This document shows, in pieces, positions 63,567-64,000 of a stretch of DNA of 64,000 nucleotides. Every line of letters starts with the position of its first letter. Position 1 is the first letter of the stretch. The notes under the pieces were generated by a model. That model saw nothing but the letters and a program-made list of their open reading frames with translations. It did no database searches and had not been told where the DNA came from. Both the position numbers and the translations under genes were made by a program. Source of the stretch: an uncultured Methanobrevibacter sp. (lineage in GTDB: Archaea; Methanobacteriota; Methanobacteria; Methanobacteriales; Methanobacteriaceae); assembly GCA_900318035.1 (NCBI GenBank), contig ONJC01000012.1, positions 89,631 to 153,630 on the forward strand, given 5' to 3'.

Positions 63567-63587
63567 AATTTAGACAATATCTAAATT
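63567..63587 (-). promoter_or_regulatory. Hairpin in the rpl32e-rpl19e spacer
   Basis: AATTTAGA/TCTAAATT with a 5-base loop lies about 32 bases before the rpl19e ATG in the 137-base gap, the widest spacer in this ribosomal tail. It could tune rpl19e expression or mark an mRNA end. Confidence 0.3.
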
Positions 63588-63672
63588 CCCTTTTTTAATA
63601 TTTTTAATTTAAACCAGTCAAATCAATTCAAATAAAACCCCGGAATTGATCTAACTTATAAATATGAATAAT

Positions 63673-64000
63673 TTATTTGTTTAAAACTTTTATTCCGAGT
63701 TCTGATGCTTTTTCTAACATCAAAGCTTTTTTCCTTTTACCGATAGAAGCACTTATTCTTGCAGCATCAGTTGCTGGGTCTAAGTCTTCTAATTCTTGTA
63801 AATTGTGAACAAGAACATCGTTGTACCCTGAAGGGTGTAAATCCCTTATTGCTCTAGGGGTTCTGTAACCAATAGCTGGCATGTCAGGTTTTCCTGCTTC
63901 ATATCTTCTCATTTTACTGGTTTTACCTCTAGGGCGTCTCCATTTGATTCCAAGTTTTTTATAACGAGCATATTCTTGTCTTTTAAATCTTTTATTAGCC
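63673..64000 (-). CDS. rpl32e: 50S ribosomal protein L32e (eL32), 5' end outside window
   Basis: The visible 108 codons read NKRFKRQEYARYKKLGIKWRR, PRGKTSKMRRYEAGKPDMPAIGYRTPRAIRDLHPSGYNDVLVHN and IGKRKKALMLEKASELGIKVLN, unmistakable L32e. The start lies beyond the right edge. Only the internal methionine at 63912 would be seen by frame calling, giving a falsely short gene. Confidence 0.95.
   Translation of the reverse strand, partial: ANKRFKRQEYARYKKLGIKWRRPRGKTSKMRRYEAGKPDMPAIGYRTPRAIRDLHPSGYNDVLVHNLQELEDLDPATDAARISASIGKRKKALMLEKASELGIKVLNK

Overview
The window comes from a low-GC methanogenic archaeon of the Methanobacteriales, most likely Methanobrevibacter or a close relative. The evidence is archaeal ribosomal proteins (L14e, L18e, L19e, L32e, L34e), RNA polymerase subunits D, K and N, AdkA, archaeal Cbf5, F420-linked FdhB and MvhD-type redox proteins, secreted adhesin-like proteins with beta-helix repeats, and an LPATG-type wall-sorting signal that fits a pseudomurein wall. 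SD motifs close to GGAGGTGA, archaeal TATA boxes and U-tract ends recur throughout.

Layout. 0-7.4 kb (minus strand): a GCS2-type glutamate-cysteine ligase overlapping a class II amidotransferase, small hypotheticals, a short UvrA paralogue and purA. 7.6-14.2 kb (plus): a signalling operon with two tandem cytosolic histidine kinases, a stand-alone receiver, a membrane glycosyltransferase with a degenerate receiver at its N-terminus, and an anchored extracytoplasmic protein. 14.3-17.5 kb (minus): dapL followed by three uncharacterised genes, two resembling DUF6882 and DUF6891. 17.8-30.8 kb: accessory and housekeeping genes (an acidic repeat protein, the LPATG surface protein, gltX, a TPR protein, an aldo/keto reductase with a methyltransferase, hcp-cupin divergent from a TrmB-type regulator, a polytopic membrane protein, an ADP-ribosylglycohydrolase). 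30.8-34.5 kb: an intergenic region with several hairpins, then a three-gene cluster made of a short molybdopterin-oxidoreductase-like protein, an FdhB-like and an MvhD-like protein.

34.5-46.9 kb (minus) is one long transcription block: tRNA-Ser(GGA), rps13, rps4, rps11, rpoD, rpl18e, rpl13, rps9, rpoN, rpoK, eno, a ferredoxin, rps2, a MEMO-family gene, and then the isoprenoid genes mvk, ipk and fni, RNase J and idsA. 56.2-64 kb (minus) is the tail of the large ribosomal operon: rpl32e, rpl19e, rpl18, rps5, rpl30, rpl15, secY, adkA, an EMC3-like gene, rpl34e, cmk, rpl14e, cbf5. Between the two blocks sits about 9 kb of surface and accessory genes: LemA with DUF2207, two adhesin-like proteins, and a GNAT acetyltransferase with a small partner gene.

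The most unusual points are: (1) a pseudo-receiver fused to a processive GT2 enzyme in an operon with two kinases; (2) an FdhA-like protein without its catalytic half, next to FdhB and MvhD; (3) rpoD and rpl18e fused out of frame so that rpl18e has no normal start codon; (4) a tRNA-Ser whose first three bases do not match its 3' acceptor strand, exactly where the accessory block begins; (5) a GNAT gene with an unannotated 47-residue partner; and (6) hairpin clusters before rps13 and after the MvhD-like gene. Points 3 and 4 may be sequence or assembly errors and should be checked first.
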